Below are positions 10,627 to 21,479 of a stretch of 27,352 bases of DNA, piece after piece. How positions within the stretch are numbered: the first letter of the stretch is position 1; every line of letters starts with the position of its first letter. The translations under genes were made by a program, and so were the position numbers. The notes beneath the pieces are model-generated. The model was not told the DNA's origin, did no database searches, and saw nothing but the letters and a program-made list of their open reading frames with translations. This DNA comes from Hypsibius dujardini (taxonomy: Eukaryota; Tardigrada; Eutardigrada; Parachela; Hypsibiidae). The DNA lies in contig LRSR01013400.1 in the NCBI GenBank assembly GCA_001579985.1, forward strand, positions 1 through 27,352, given 5' to 3'.

Positions 10627-12016
10627 CTGAACGAGACCGGCTGGCAAAATAATAATGTTATGTTAGCACAATCTTACAAGGACTCGCCTTAAACAGGACG
10701 ACTTGTTTTGTGAAACTTTTGAAACTTACGAAAAGGAATACGTCAATGCATATCGAGTTTTGCGTGCTATTGTGCATAGGTTATTACGCCCTGTTTTTGG
10801 TGCGTCGACTCACAATNTCTCCATTTTTCTCTGGGCGTATGCTACTCATAAGGTCTTAAATAAACAGGCAACTCTAGCAACAATGGACTTTCTATCGTGG
10901 TTCTAATCTTATAGCACACATCCGGCAGCGCTCGTGCTGCCGCTGATGTACTGAGCCAATATTGAAACTCGAATTGTCGCAACAACGATGATTGCACGTC
11001 ATTCCAGGCTTTGAAAAAATCCCGCGTTTAAGGCAAGTGAGATGCGAAAAAGTTTATTTGAATCAATTCATTCCCTCGTAATATTGAGTGCCTTTTTATT
11101 AATGAATTGTGAGTAATGGTTGACAACAAAGTTTATGCATTTTGCTTCACGACTGCATCTACACATCTTCTGTTTCAATTACGCAAAATTTTTGATTGAT
11201 GTCTTAGATTGGTCCGCATAAAAGTGTACCCTCCATTACAGTGACGTTCCGAGGTCTGGCTGGAGGGTGGGGCAATGTCGTGTTTGCGGGGAACGAGTTA
11301 TTTTATTAGTTAAAAATTGCCATAGGGGCAAAAGAATATTGCCCTGGGTCAATTCTAAATTGGAAGTGGAATCGGTCCATTGGAATTTCATTTGGACTAA
11401 TCACAGATCCAATGGATTAAAATTGCCCAGTTGGAGTTCCATTTAGCCAATTCCCGTTCCGATGAAATTGGAAATACCCGTTGCCCTCAAAGGCAATCCT
11501 GGTAGTTAAAGCAATATAAAAACTGTCCCCAACCCGGCACGAGCTCTTCTAAAACATGCCCGTAATTGCCACCTGGACTGCGGATTGTGATTGTTGAATG
11601 AAATCATCCCTGGTAAGATACAAGCAATCAGGCTACATTTTGAGCACTCCCAAGCACCCACCCTTTAATTACGCTACTGCACATTTTATTTGGCAGTGGA
11701 TTTCTCGGCTCAAGAGCGTGGTTAAGTGATTAAGTTTCCTTGAAGTAGCGTGTGCTGTGCAACATGTATGAAAACGTACCGTACATTTGCACATTTCTGA
11801 GCAGCATTCAACGTCCCTGCGAAATTTAAATTCGCAGAAAGCAGGCGGTTTGAACTTCGACACCTTTTATCAGATGCTTCGCTCGTTTGGCAATCAATTG
11901 ACTCAAACTGCTTACATTTGTTTGAAGCCGTTGAGGGGCATTATTTACTCAACCCCCTCTCTTAAAAATTGATCCTTGCTCCCAGTCCAACCCGCTCTAA
12001 TTATCATCCAAGCAAC
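10627..12016. other. Intergenic gap between divergently oriented genes, probable shared promoter region
   Basis: The CUB-like gene starts leftward at 10626 and the zinc-finger gene rightward at 12017. No exon is recognised between them. The gap contains the only ambiguous base (10817), a short GC hairpin near 10923-10942 (CGGCAG...CTGCCG) and a segment with repeated ATTGG/CCAAT-like words at 11330-11510. CCAAT words occur in many promoters, but no defined core promoter can be assigned. Confidence 0.4.
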
Positions 12017-15000
12017 ATGGAGCGGTTTTCGCAAACAGAACGCGACTTAGATGTTCGGAGTTGTGTGATTCCTGGCTGCAAATTCACAACATGGTCCGGA
12101 GTGGGGGCACTGAAAGCCCACCTGGTAGTCCACTCAGGTACCGTATCAATCACTCATGCAGTGCAACTGTATATGGCGACCGTCATTTTTGAACTGGCGC
12201 TATGTTTGTAACCTGCAAAATACTCAATCGTCGGACGCCGGTGTTGGAACCTCGTTTTGGTATATTTTTAGCTGAACGCCCGTTTGTGTGTGCCGTTGAG
12301 GGCTGCGTAACTCGCCACAAAACCAACGCTGCGTTAAGGATACACGAAAAAACTCACACCGGTCAGTTGAGGCAAATGATCTCACACCGATGGATGAATC
12401 ACACGTTTGCGTCGTTTCATGTCGACAGTTGGTGTTTGTTTACAGGGGACAATGTAGTGAAAAGGTTCCGATGCACCTACAAGGACTGCCCCTTCGAAGG
12501 ATGGTACGCCGAACAAGTGAGACGGCACATCATGCGAGTCCATACTGGTAAGTCAGAGGACCGCGAGTGTAATTGAGTTACTGTAGAAATTCGCACATGT
12601 GGTGGGAGCGGCGTTCGTTTTGAATGTTGTTCCCGAGCATGAAGCGAACGCCGCTCCCACCACTTGTGCGAATTTCTACAGTATACTGGTGTTGGGCGCA
12701 TTTGCGTACCGGTACAGGTATTTTGCTAGTCCACTTGCCTGATAGGCAGCAAAGTTGAGGAGGCTATCTTGCAACCGACAATAAAGCCAGACAGTAAAGC
12801 GAGTATTCAGATGAAAAACCATGCAGACAGACACAACAGAGAGCTAAATATTGAATGCACACACATCAGGATGACAAGCAGAGCGACGTAGCAGGCATAC
12901 AGACGGACCTGAGAAATATTGCAACCAGTCAGAAACAGAGAGACGGACAGGTAGACAGACAGGCAGTCGGACAGACATTCAGACCAGATGAATACTGGCA
13001 ACCTGACAGACAAATAGATTCACAAGTAGGGATACAGGCAGGCGCACAGACAGACCTGAGAAATATCGGCAACCAGACATACAGACAAGTTGGCAGGTAT
13101 TGACAGGTAGGGAAAATGACAGGCCGACAGATTGACCAAATTAATACTTGTAATCAGACAGACAAACGGACTGACAAGTAGGGAGACAGGCGGACAGACA
13201 GACGTGCGAGAAGTACTGGCGACCAGACAGACCCATCGAAAAGTAGGGATAGAGGCAGGCGGACAGCCAAACTTGAGAATTACTCATAACTAGGCGGGCA
13301 GGCAGATAGATAAAACATGTAGATATCCAGGCCAACCGACAGTTACGCCGGCAGAGAGGCAGGTAGACAACGTAAGAGAGGGTCCGGAAAGTATGCAGGA
13401 AAAGGACTCTGTACCAATTAACAACAAATAAACAGACTTAAAAAATGGTCCTACGGGTAATTAATACCGGCTAGCATTTGGATTCCGTCGATCTGTTTTC
13501 CCATCTAGGTGAGAAACCATTTAAATGCAACCATGAGGGGTGTACATACGCGTCCGTTACACGACATCAGCGGGACTACCACATGATGGCGCACACAGGT
13601 ATACTGAACATGTTTTACGGGGCGGCCATTTTGAGAATTTTTTTCCCTGGACCATTCTACTACTGTACACGTAATTATATCCGTGTGTAACGTATCCAAT
13701 TACTCCGTCACTTTTTTAGGCTACAGGCCGAACAAATGTCCTCATCCCAACTGCGGCTATTCTACAATCCGACCTTCTGACCTGCGGAGCCACGTGGCCA
13801 AACACCAGGGTGCGGATTGCACATAATGTCCGAACGGTTTTTTATGGCTTCTGACTTAACCTTTCGGTGCTTGTCATCTCTCCTCCTAGATGTGCGATCC
13901 CATTTCTGCACCTGGACCGGCTGCACTTTTCGCGGTGCAAAGAGCATGGCCAGTCTTCGGGCTCACGTGCGTCTCCACACCCACCCGCGCAGAGGAGGCA
14001 GCGTCAAGGCCCCACCACAAAACCTGCAGTGCTTAACCGAAGGATGTGGCTTTGTGGCAGCCAGCAAGACGACCTTGTACCAACATCAGCGTCTCCATTC
14101 GGGTAGGCAAACCTCCCTTTCAGGAGCCGATTTCAACTCTTTAGAGGGGGAGGGGTCGAGTCAGCGGGATTGTCCATTTTCCCCCAGAAAGAATGTCCTA
14201 TTATTTGTTTCGAATTAGATAAACCTTAAGTTTTGTTAAAAAAAATTGATGGGAAAAGTAAGGTACAAAAGACGAGTCGATCAAGAGAAATGTTTAGGCA
14301 CCGATTGTCCGAAAAGAAAATAACAACAAATACCTTCTCTCCGAGAACTAAGATTCCGACTAATATTTTAGCACTGAGTGTCGTGAAGAAACCTACAAGT
14401 GTCTTCTCTCACTGCTTTAATTTATTTTTTCTTCGATCCATTCACAGTTTTAAGACTCCAAAACAAAGTTATATTTGTCGGCGTGGCCCCTATCGAGTCA
14501 GTTGCTCATCGGCGCATGACATCCCCCCCCCCAAGAGCTGACAGGGGCACCTGCTGGCTAAAAAAGACATCTCCTTTGCGGGGTGCGAGATGATACGAGA
14601 TGGATGACGTTTTTGGAACTTTTAAAAATAGGTGACAATCGGTTCAGCTGTGACCGTCCAGGATGCGAATTTCGCGGCGCCCGGCTTATCACATTGGAAC
14701 GACACAAACATCGCGAGCATGGTAGGCTTAGAAGTGTAGAAATAAATGCAATACCACCCTATTTATTGAGTGAAATTTGTCGTTTTTCTAGACGAAATAC
14801 CGAAATACCAATGTTACCAGCCCGGTTGCACTTTTCGCGCTGCCACTAGTGCCGATGTCCGAGTACACCAGTCCATTCACGGGGGTAAGCAGCAGAATGG
14901 CTACGTACTACGACGACGGAAATTAAGGTTGGACTTCCAAAACCAGTTGTGGATTAACCGTTGGTCTAACCGGGCAGTTGCCTCCTCCCCCCGCCCTCAA

Positions 15001-15631
15001 ATGATCCCCCCTCGCGGGGGGAAGCCGCCACTGTGCTAAGCGGTGGATGAATGTGGGAGAAGATGATGACACCTAACCCAACGAGAGGCGGGGAAAAATG
15101 GGGGACAGTGTTTTGGGGGTAACCTCAACTGGTTGGCTCAACTGTCGATTCGTAGTTGTCAGGGGTTCTTGATGTGTGTCTTGTTACTTAGTGCCAAGCG
15201 ATGGCGATGCCTGGTTCGCGTGAAGGCTTTGCCAAGTCACAACCCATCAGTCCTTGAACCAAAACCTACCCGATTCTCACGCTGTTTCAGGGCCGAAAAG
15301 GCTGCACAGACGTGTCAGCACACTTCCCACGATCGCTGGAAAGCGCCAAGCGACCTGTCCGGTAGGCTCTCCCTTGACAGGGTATGTATACACGTTCACA
15401 TATTTAGATTATTTGGGCGCCCATCTCGTTTATCAAAAGAGATAGAAGAGGAATGAGAAAGCTAATATAGGTACATTGGTCTTATTTTGCAGTGACATTC
15501 CTATCCTTCTCCCCCTCGAGCTTCTCGAATTGGACTGGAGTCGTCCACGCAATTTGTCCACTCCATTGCTGCGCAAGATAAAGGCCAGAAAAGCTCAAGA
15601 GAGCTGTATACTAACAACCCCAACCTGCTGA
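12017..15631 (+). CDS. Nine-finger C2H2 zinc-finger protein
   Basis: Ten exons: 12017-12137, 12272-12361, 12446-12547, 13509-13598, 13720-13809, 13890-14102, 14632-14721, 14792-14884, 15291-15381 and 15493-15631. They give 372 residues. The first eight introns are all phase 1 and fall at the Gly of the HSG/HTG linker; the ninth is phase 2. Nine fingers follow the C-X4-C-X12/13-H-X3/4-H pattern: CVIPGC, CAVEGC, CTYKDC, CNHEGC, CPHPNC, CTWTGC, CLTEGC, CDRPGC and CYQPGC. Exon 6 carries two fingers separated by a basic linker (HPRRGGSVKAPPQ). Residues 296-372 form a short tail without fingers. It is expected to be a nuclear DNA- or RNA-binding protein. Nine X4-type fingers in about 370 residues recall TFIIIA, but linkers and tail do not clearly match, and MTF-1/ZXD-type factors share the spacing. 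ATG 12017 is the first Met in frame before finger 1. Confidence 0.85.
12579..12683. repeat. Near-perfect 39-bp inverted repeat (105-nt hairpin)
   Basis: The left arm 12579-12617 and right arm 12645-12683 are reverse complements with a single mismatch in 39 bp, around a 27-nt loop. Each arm starts TACTGTAGAAATTCGCACA and contains GGTGGGAGCGGCGTTCG. It lies 31 nt past the exon 3 donor of the zinc-finger gene, inside intron 3. It could be a small palindromic transposon or a transcribed hairpin; no target-site duplication is visible. Confidence 0.85.
12826..13330. repeat. Degenerate minisatellite built on CAGACAGG
   Basis: About six diverged units recur every 66-81 nt. Each has a GAGAAATAYTGGCAACCAG-like core and a CAAGTAGGGATACAGGCAGG-like block (AGTAGGGA at about 13025, 13174 and 13241), joined by CAGACAGA-type spacers. 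It fills most of intron 3 of the zinc-finger gene. It probably grew from a simple CAGA array. Confidence 0.7.
14103..14631 (+). other. Intron 6 of the zinc-finger gene
   Basis: No exon is supported here. A 10-C homopolymer lies at 14523-14532, beside GC-rich words like those of the dispersed G/C-tract repeats. The intron is bounded by donor GTAGGC and acceptor AAAAATAG. Confidence 0.6.
14885..15290 (+). other. Intron 8 of the zinc-finger gene, with a C/G-tract hairpin
   Basis: It is bounded by donor GTAAGC and acceptor CACGCTGTTTCAG. At 14981-15036 there are C-rich runs and a short hairpin (CCCCCCTCGCGGGGGG) followed by AAGCCGCCACTGTGC, which looks like a dispersed repeat end. No exon is seen. 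Confidence 0.5.
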
Positions 15632-16476
15632 ATGGCAAAGAAAGCAAACGCTTTTTTTCAAATTTGATGGTTTAACCAGTAGAAACTCGGCTTTAAAAGT
15701 GGAGCATTCTTTGTGCAGTCCCCAGGTACAGCACTGTTGTGGCTATTGTGTACTGCAGGCAGTTTAAAAACCATACTCAAACCGGGCACAATTTAGCAAT
15801 CAGAATTATGTGGTTTTCGCATTTTCTTATTCTGTGATTCTTCTGTGTAAAAACATCAAGTGAACGTTTTTCTTTAAGGCCGTAAGTCGTTTGCATTGAC
15901 AGGTGTACGTTTTTTCCTTGGAAAGCGTAATAACAAAACCTAGGTTAAGTCTATGTCCCGGTCCGTTCCCTATCTACTCAGTCATTTGAAATCAGATCTG
16001 GTGACTTAAACGTCTGCGGAATTGTTTGGCAAAGATTTTAATTAATTTCCTGGCGCGGGAGAAATCCATGCGTCTAATAATGCGCAATAATATGTGGCTT
16101 CCAATAGCACCCTATTCTAATTGTCCTCGAGCTGTAAGTTGCGCCGTCCAGTAAATGATTTGGGGATTTCACCGTTATCAATACGCCCTCACAATGCGCA
16201 CGTCGACGCGCCAGAACGCCATGCACGGTGAGTATGGTGGCCTTGGGCAAATTGATCTTATTTGCATATTGACAAGGAGTCTTCCATTTCATCGCAATCA
16301 GAGCATGGTATTGACAATCCTCAATGCAACGCCCTTGTCTCTCTCTCTGCATGCCTTTTTGTTCGTATCAATTACGGAAAAATACGCTTTAAATTCCCAG
16401 CAGAAACCAGGACTCCTTTTTAATCGCATCCAGTGAGCTCCTCCTTCGACAGTATAATTCAGTAACCATTTGGAAT
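15632..16476. other. Intergenic region between the zinc-finger and receptor genes
   Basis: About 845 nt with no supported gene. Overlapping open frames on both strands around 16074-16436 show no family motif. No obvious AATAAA follows the zinc-finger stop. An AG at 16458-16459 before the receptor Met could be an acceptor for a 5' noncoding exon. Confidence 0.4.
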
Positions 16477-19137
16477 ATGCATCACTCTACGGTACATTCT
16501 GCTTTTGCCATGTTTTTCCCTTGGCTGTTGCTAACTGTAACGGATACCACACGACACATCCAACTAATCACTACTATCCCCTACAATTTCACCGTGGATG
16601 TGCGCACCACCCAAGCGGCTTTCGCGGTGGCTGCAGATAATGTCAGTGGCCTATACGGGCAGCACTTAAACCTCACCGTTACACACCTCTACAACGCCTC
16701 TCATCGAAACTGCGACGATGTCGCTTCGCAAAGCGTCCAGATGCTGTCGGACTACGTCTACCGAGGCCAGGACTCAACGAACTGCTACGCTGTTGTTTCT
16801 GTTGGTAATCCATCAACCCACCCAGTACATATATATTCCTCATCTGAATTCGTTGGAATTAATGAGAAGCTTATTTCAACAGCTTGCGGGGATCAAGTCG
16901 GAATCGCGAGCACAGCAAGAGGTACTATGCTGTATTGTGAAAACTGGCTGTATTTTTTATAACTGGGTGATCTGGTTTCAGAGCTTGATTGGTTATTGTT
17001 CGCTAAGTAATAACCTCGGTCTCATTTATCACATCAATTTCTGACGCAGACCTTCTCAAAATCAGTGTCGTAGTGTATTTGCAAGGGGATTTTGTCTACA
17101 TAAACGGTTTTAAAGAAGCCTAGTTCCACCATCAAGCGCAATCCATTAATCGAAATGAAATTTTAAGTATCTTAAATTGGGACGTCACGGTGTAACAATG
17201 CGACATATAAAAAAATCGTACGTGGGAATTCGTACGGTTCTAAAATTTAGGCGAATTGAAGGAGCCGTCATTTCGCTAAAAACTCTGAAAAATCCATGGT
17301 TAATTTGACAGAAGAAACTGAACGGTTCGAGAGTTGTTCAAATACTGAAAGAATATTTTACACTTCGTTGTTTGGTACCGACTTTTATGTAGGTAAAATC
17401 CCTATACTACTACAGAGATGCGAAACGCCCACGTAATCATCACCTCAATGCCCTTGAATACATTGTAGTGCTCTGTCGAAAAATAATTTCCTGGACCCGG
17501 CCACGGGTTCGCCCACATCCATCGCTCTGATGGGAACATACATCAGTTTTGCCAGTGTTATCCTGCAAGTTCTAGCATCTTTCTCGTGGCTTCATGTGAC
17601 AATAATTCTCGAGACCAAGGCCGTTTCACCCTTCTACAAGGAGCTTGCCTTGCAGCTCATGGAGAGCTCACGGCAGTCAAGTAAAGCCTTTCGACTGGAA
17701 TCTTATTCTCTGGACGCGGCCACAGACCAAACATTCGTTTCAGCTTTACGATTCGCACAAAAACGAAGTCGAGGTAAGGGGAGCGAAACATTGACTGGCA
17801 AACAGAATTAAAACACTGTTACGGATTGGTTTTTTATTGTGGCTTTTATAGTACTGCTACTTGTAACAACAGGGAAAACAGCGGCTCGAATTTTGGTATG
17901 GAAATTAAATTGTGAACATTTGAACAGTTTCCGTGTTGCAATCTCACAAAATATTACTGTGATCCGTTCTTACTAGTTATCTGGTTATTTGGTCATAGAA
18001 ATTAGCTGCACGGGATGGCTTTACAAACGGTGAATATGTACGAAGCGAGTTGTTTTTTCAAGCACCGATATTATGTCAAAAAATGTCAAATTCGAAACAC
18101 GGCTTTTCTGCCTTCCAGGTGTTTGTGAATATTCAGCCGTCACAGCAAGTCGATTACGGAACCATTGATGATTTTCGAAATGATCTCAACGACACGGTGA
18201 GTGCATGCCCCCAACTGTATCGCAAACTGTATGCATCCATCTAGGATCTTATTATGCTTATATCCATTCCAGAGCTTAATAGCTTTCCGTTCCCTGATTT
18301 TTATTGCGTACCGACCGGCTGGGGAGGAATTGGTAGAGCTCAATCGCGCTGTCGTTCAACGATCCCAAGCTCTGGACAATACTACTTATAAAACGAGAGA
18401 TTTGGTAGGTTTAAACTTAAAAAATCTTATTGTTATGTATTACATAAACCGAAAAGTTAGTTATTGAAAAGGTATTTTAAATTAAAGGAAATTCGGAAAT
18501 TCGGAATACAATTTTGATTTAAAAAATAGAATACATTACAACGTAAAGAATGATTTAAGGGCAGGTCTGTGGTCATGGTACATGAGCTTTATTTTCTAGC
18601 CCCTCGACTTGCCTCCGGTTAGGTCATCATATGATAGTGTCGCACTCTTCGCCAAACTCGTCAATGAAAGCCAGAGCTCAGATCAAGACTTTCGCTGTAG
18701 TGGTCTCGCCATGGCTAAACGCCTGTTGAACCAATCGGTCCATCTCGCCACAGGAGACACTTTCATCAGTTCGGAACGTTCGAGGAATCTCGATCTGAAC
18801 ATCTTCGCATTCAATACAACTATAAAAGGCCTGCAGGTAGCAAATATTAGAATGATGACAAAATCTATTTGTTACGAAGATTTTATGGCAATTTTTTTTT
18901 GCTGGAAAATTTCGTTTACATTGCGTCCCTACCGGATGCGGAAGTCCAATCAATTTCAAATGTTACCTCACATCAGACCATCTGCTCTACAGGTAGTTGG
19001 CACCTTTATCTGGGGAAAGGGTAATCTGCAGTGGAGCCGGAGTCGGTCCATTAGCTGGCCGACATTAGACGGGCTTCCGCCACTCGATGTGCCATTGTGC
19101 GGCTTCTCTGGCACCGAAGGATCATGTGCCTCCTCAG
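16477..19137 (+). CDS. ANF-receptor ectodomain of a receptor guanylate cyclase-like protein; intracellular part not found
   Basis: Ten phase-consistent exons: 16477-16804, 16883-16921, 16982-17006, 17469-17773, 17852-17895, 17999-18037, 18119-18196, 18273-18404, 18600-18836 and 18993-19137, or 457 residues. A hydrophobic leader (MFFPWLLLTV) follows a second Met at 16510, which may be the true start. The ANF_receptor pattern runs throughout: SVACGDQVGIASTAR for the usual GP-x-CS helix; VLASFSWLHVTIIL for the hinge strand; VLLLVTTGKTAARIL then KLAARDGFTNGEYVFVNI; YDSVALFAKLVNES; and the juxtamembrane ISWPTLDG...PLCGFSGTEGSC, typical of receptor cyclases. N-glycosylation sites include NFT, NVS, NLT and NAS. 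The product would bind a peptide or other ligand outside the cell. Exon 10 ends in phase 1 at GTAATT. No membrane, kinase-homology or cyclase exon is recognisable before the next gene, so it may be a cyclase with missed exons or a clearance-type receptor. Confidence 0.8.
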
Positions 19138-20499
19138 GTAATTCAGGCCAAGGAAGTCTTCCGACAGTTTTCATACAATTTCGGCACGTAATCAGGTCCG
19201 TCATCGGTGGCAATTACCGTCTTGTCGGTAACTATTTCGGTGTGCTTTTTGTGCGGCTGGGCACTTGTAACAAGGTGAGGCACCTTGAAGTGAGATGGAG
19301 CATTGGGTAACTTGGCCCTACATTTTACATCACGGGGGTGTTGCCCAATATGTCAAGGTGGTACGTGATAAAACTGAAGGACTTGACCCTTAACTGGTGG
19401 ATCATGGAATCGACTGATTTTCGTCGGGAAGAAAGCGTGCCGTTTCAACGATGACAAGAAAACTTGTCACATGTTCTCCTTAGCCATGGTTTGAACGTGT
19501 GTCGGGGGTATGCCTAAAAGGATTGGTTGTTCACTTTGCATATTGTTGGTACTGGTTTAATCTTCAGCATATATTGTTCCGAGTACCTTGACTGAAGCAC
19601 GCAAAAACTTTCCCGGCCCGGTTGGCGCAGTTGACCGGGGAAGTGTCAAGGCCATCACCGCAAAAGAAATTTGAAAATGTTAATGGGATGACGACGATGA
19701 GACAGACCGATGCGACCTCCCCCCCTGATCAAAGGTTACACTACGGATTGAGCGTTGTTCTTATACTGTAAAGGAATTACAGGGGCTTTTACATGGGGAT
19801 TTTATTACGGAAACGGGTGAGAGCAATGCAGCACTCACGCTGCAACTTTCGAGACTAAACTTCGTCTCGGAGTTGCCGACGAGCGAAGTCTGCATGCGTT
19901 TCAAACCCATAAAGATCGAGAAGTGCACAGACATACAAACAGAGAGAGAAGAGATAAAAGAAAAGCACACAAAGAGAGCGACCATTGACCACGCCATGGT
20001 CAGTGCAGGCACTGACAACACCTACCCGCGACATTTGGCATTACCGGCTTCAAACCAATGCTTGCTCTCGAGTTTTGAAGCTGAGGTTCGCGCCTGAGTT
20101 GAGGGATGGTCACGGACAGCAGCTAAATCTGCTTCCGAAAAATCACACAAAACCCTTTTACGCAGATCTTCGGGCTGTGTCCCTGCCGTACGAGGAATCG
20201 TACTTTGTACGTATATTCCTCGACGACCCCGCGTCTCTACCTATTCCGTGACACTTGGAATGATAGGATTGCCGGGCAATTTGCCAATTATTATCAGCGG
20301 ATCCCTGAACATGCACGCTCTTGACACTGTCCTACCAGCACTTACAACCGGTTGGCATGACGAGAAAACTGCTTCGAGGTCAGGGGCGGGAGTTGTGGGG
20401 CATATCTGAAATTGCACCCGCAGAAGTCCCAATCACATGAGACAATGATCGCCAGCTTCGCCCACTGAACTTGAAGCATTTCGCGTGTTTATGGCAATC

Positions 20500-20790
20500 A
20501 ATTGTCAGCTAAACTTTGAGGTGTGGCCGGGAGGCCTGGACTCCTCCCCCTTGTTTGAGCGAGAATTTTTGGCCTGAAAGCCAATTTTGACATAGTGCAC
20601 ATCAGCACGGACTCTATTGCTAAGGGTTTTTGTTGAGCTAGCTCAAGGTACCATAAGCCATAGAATATGTATATTGGGACGTATGTTCCGTCCTCCTGGG
20701 CATAGGCCAACATTTTGGCATGATCTGCCACAAGTTAGGGCCAGTCCCCCCTCCTAGAGACCTGTTCGCCCCTGAATTACGGCAGTCAGT
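20500..20790. repeat. Dispersed G/C-tract repeat remnant
   Basis: It contains GGGAGGCCTGGACTCCTCCCCC (a short self-complementary stretch), GTCCCCCCTCCTAGAGACC and CGCCCCTGAATTACGG. The words resemble those at 3640-3680 and 21480-21830. Class unknown. Confidence 0.3.
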
Positions 20791-21134
20791 GCGGACCGCT
20801 CAGACTTACTAAAAAGCAAAACCTTTTTCTTGCAGTGCAATTTGCCTTGGCACCTAGAATATGGACCCGCAGAATGTGGACCTCTAAGAAGGGGGTGTTT
20901 TCCGGTATAGCATAATCCGAAACAATTTTCAGTTCATCCCACATTTTTGTTCCCTTCATTGTCGATATACGGTGAATCTTAAACGTCATTTCGTTTGGGA
21001 ATGCATTGTGTTAAGGACAACCAAACCGCACATTGACAGTCTTAATAGTATGTGTTCGTTTTATTACGTACATACTACAGATGTATTGTATCTTGTACTG
21101 TAGCTATCCGATATTACTGCCCATGCCGCCCTTC

Positions 21135-21314
21135 TCAATGTACGAGTATCTCATCTTCCGGTAAAGGGGTTTGTTTAACTAGCAGTTGGAGGTGGGATTG
21201 TACATTCTTAATCAGCCTCTTTTCGATGACCTTCAAACCCTCTCGGCGTTTCACGGCAGCCGGCCAGCAACCTGCGACGGTGGCAGCTGCAAAAAGCTGA
21301 CGAACAATACACTG
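21135..21314 (-). CDS. Possible terminal exon of an unidentified minus-strand gene
   Basis: On the minus strand a good acceptor (TTCTTATATTCATTTCAG) opens at 21314 into 59 codons and a stop at 21135. The peptide is helical and charged (RQLFAAATVAG, KRREGLKVIEKRL, NVQSHLQLLVKQ, ending LPEDEILVH). It looks more like coding sequence than its neighbours. I do not recognise the family and found no upstream exon, and the opposite strand is also partly open here. It could be a chance ORF or part of a repeat. Confidence 0.3.
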   Translation of the reverse strand, partial: QCIVRQLFAAATVAGCWPAAVKRREGLKVIEKRLIKNVQSHLQLLVKQTPLPEDEILVH

Positions 21315-21479
21315 AAATGAATATAAGAAACACAGAGATAGCGAACGAGATAAAAAGCCCGCTAGGTGGCAACAATTACATTGTCGCTCGCTTCCTGGTT
21401 TCTCGCACACGTTGCCTTCGTGTGTGGGCCTCAGCAGCGCACTACTAGTGTACCACACGCACTCGGAGAAGCATACCGT

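Noticed and set aside
12826-13330. CRISPR-like spaced repeats
   Set aside because: Units and spacers are both degenerate CAGA-derived sequence inside a eukaryotic intron, with no uniform repeat and no cas genes.
16074-16436. Overlapping 92- and 93-codon frames on opposite strands upstream of the receptor
   Set aside because: No motif, signal or splice evidence favours either; mutual shadows in an intergenic gap.
17416-17468. Exon-like stretch reading RNAHVIITSMPL just before receptor exon 4
   Set aside because: It resembles an ANF-domain strand, but it ends in a stop at the exon 4 acceptor and the receptor already reads continuously in phase without it.
19563-19672. 35-codon phase-compatible frame (FPGPVGAVDRGSVKAIT) as a final receptor exon
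   Set aside because: The acceptor phase fits, but there is no membrane segment and no family similarity, and nearby words look repeat-derived.
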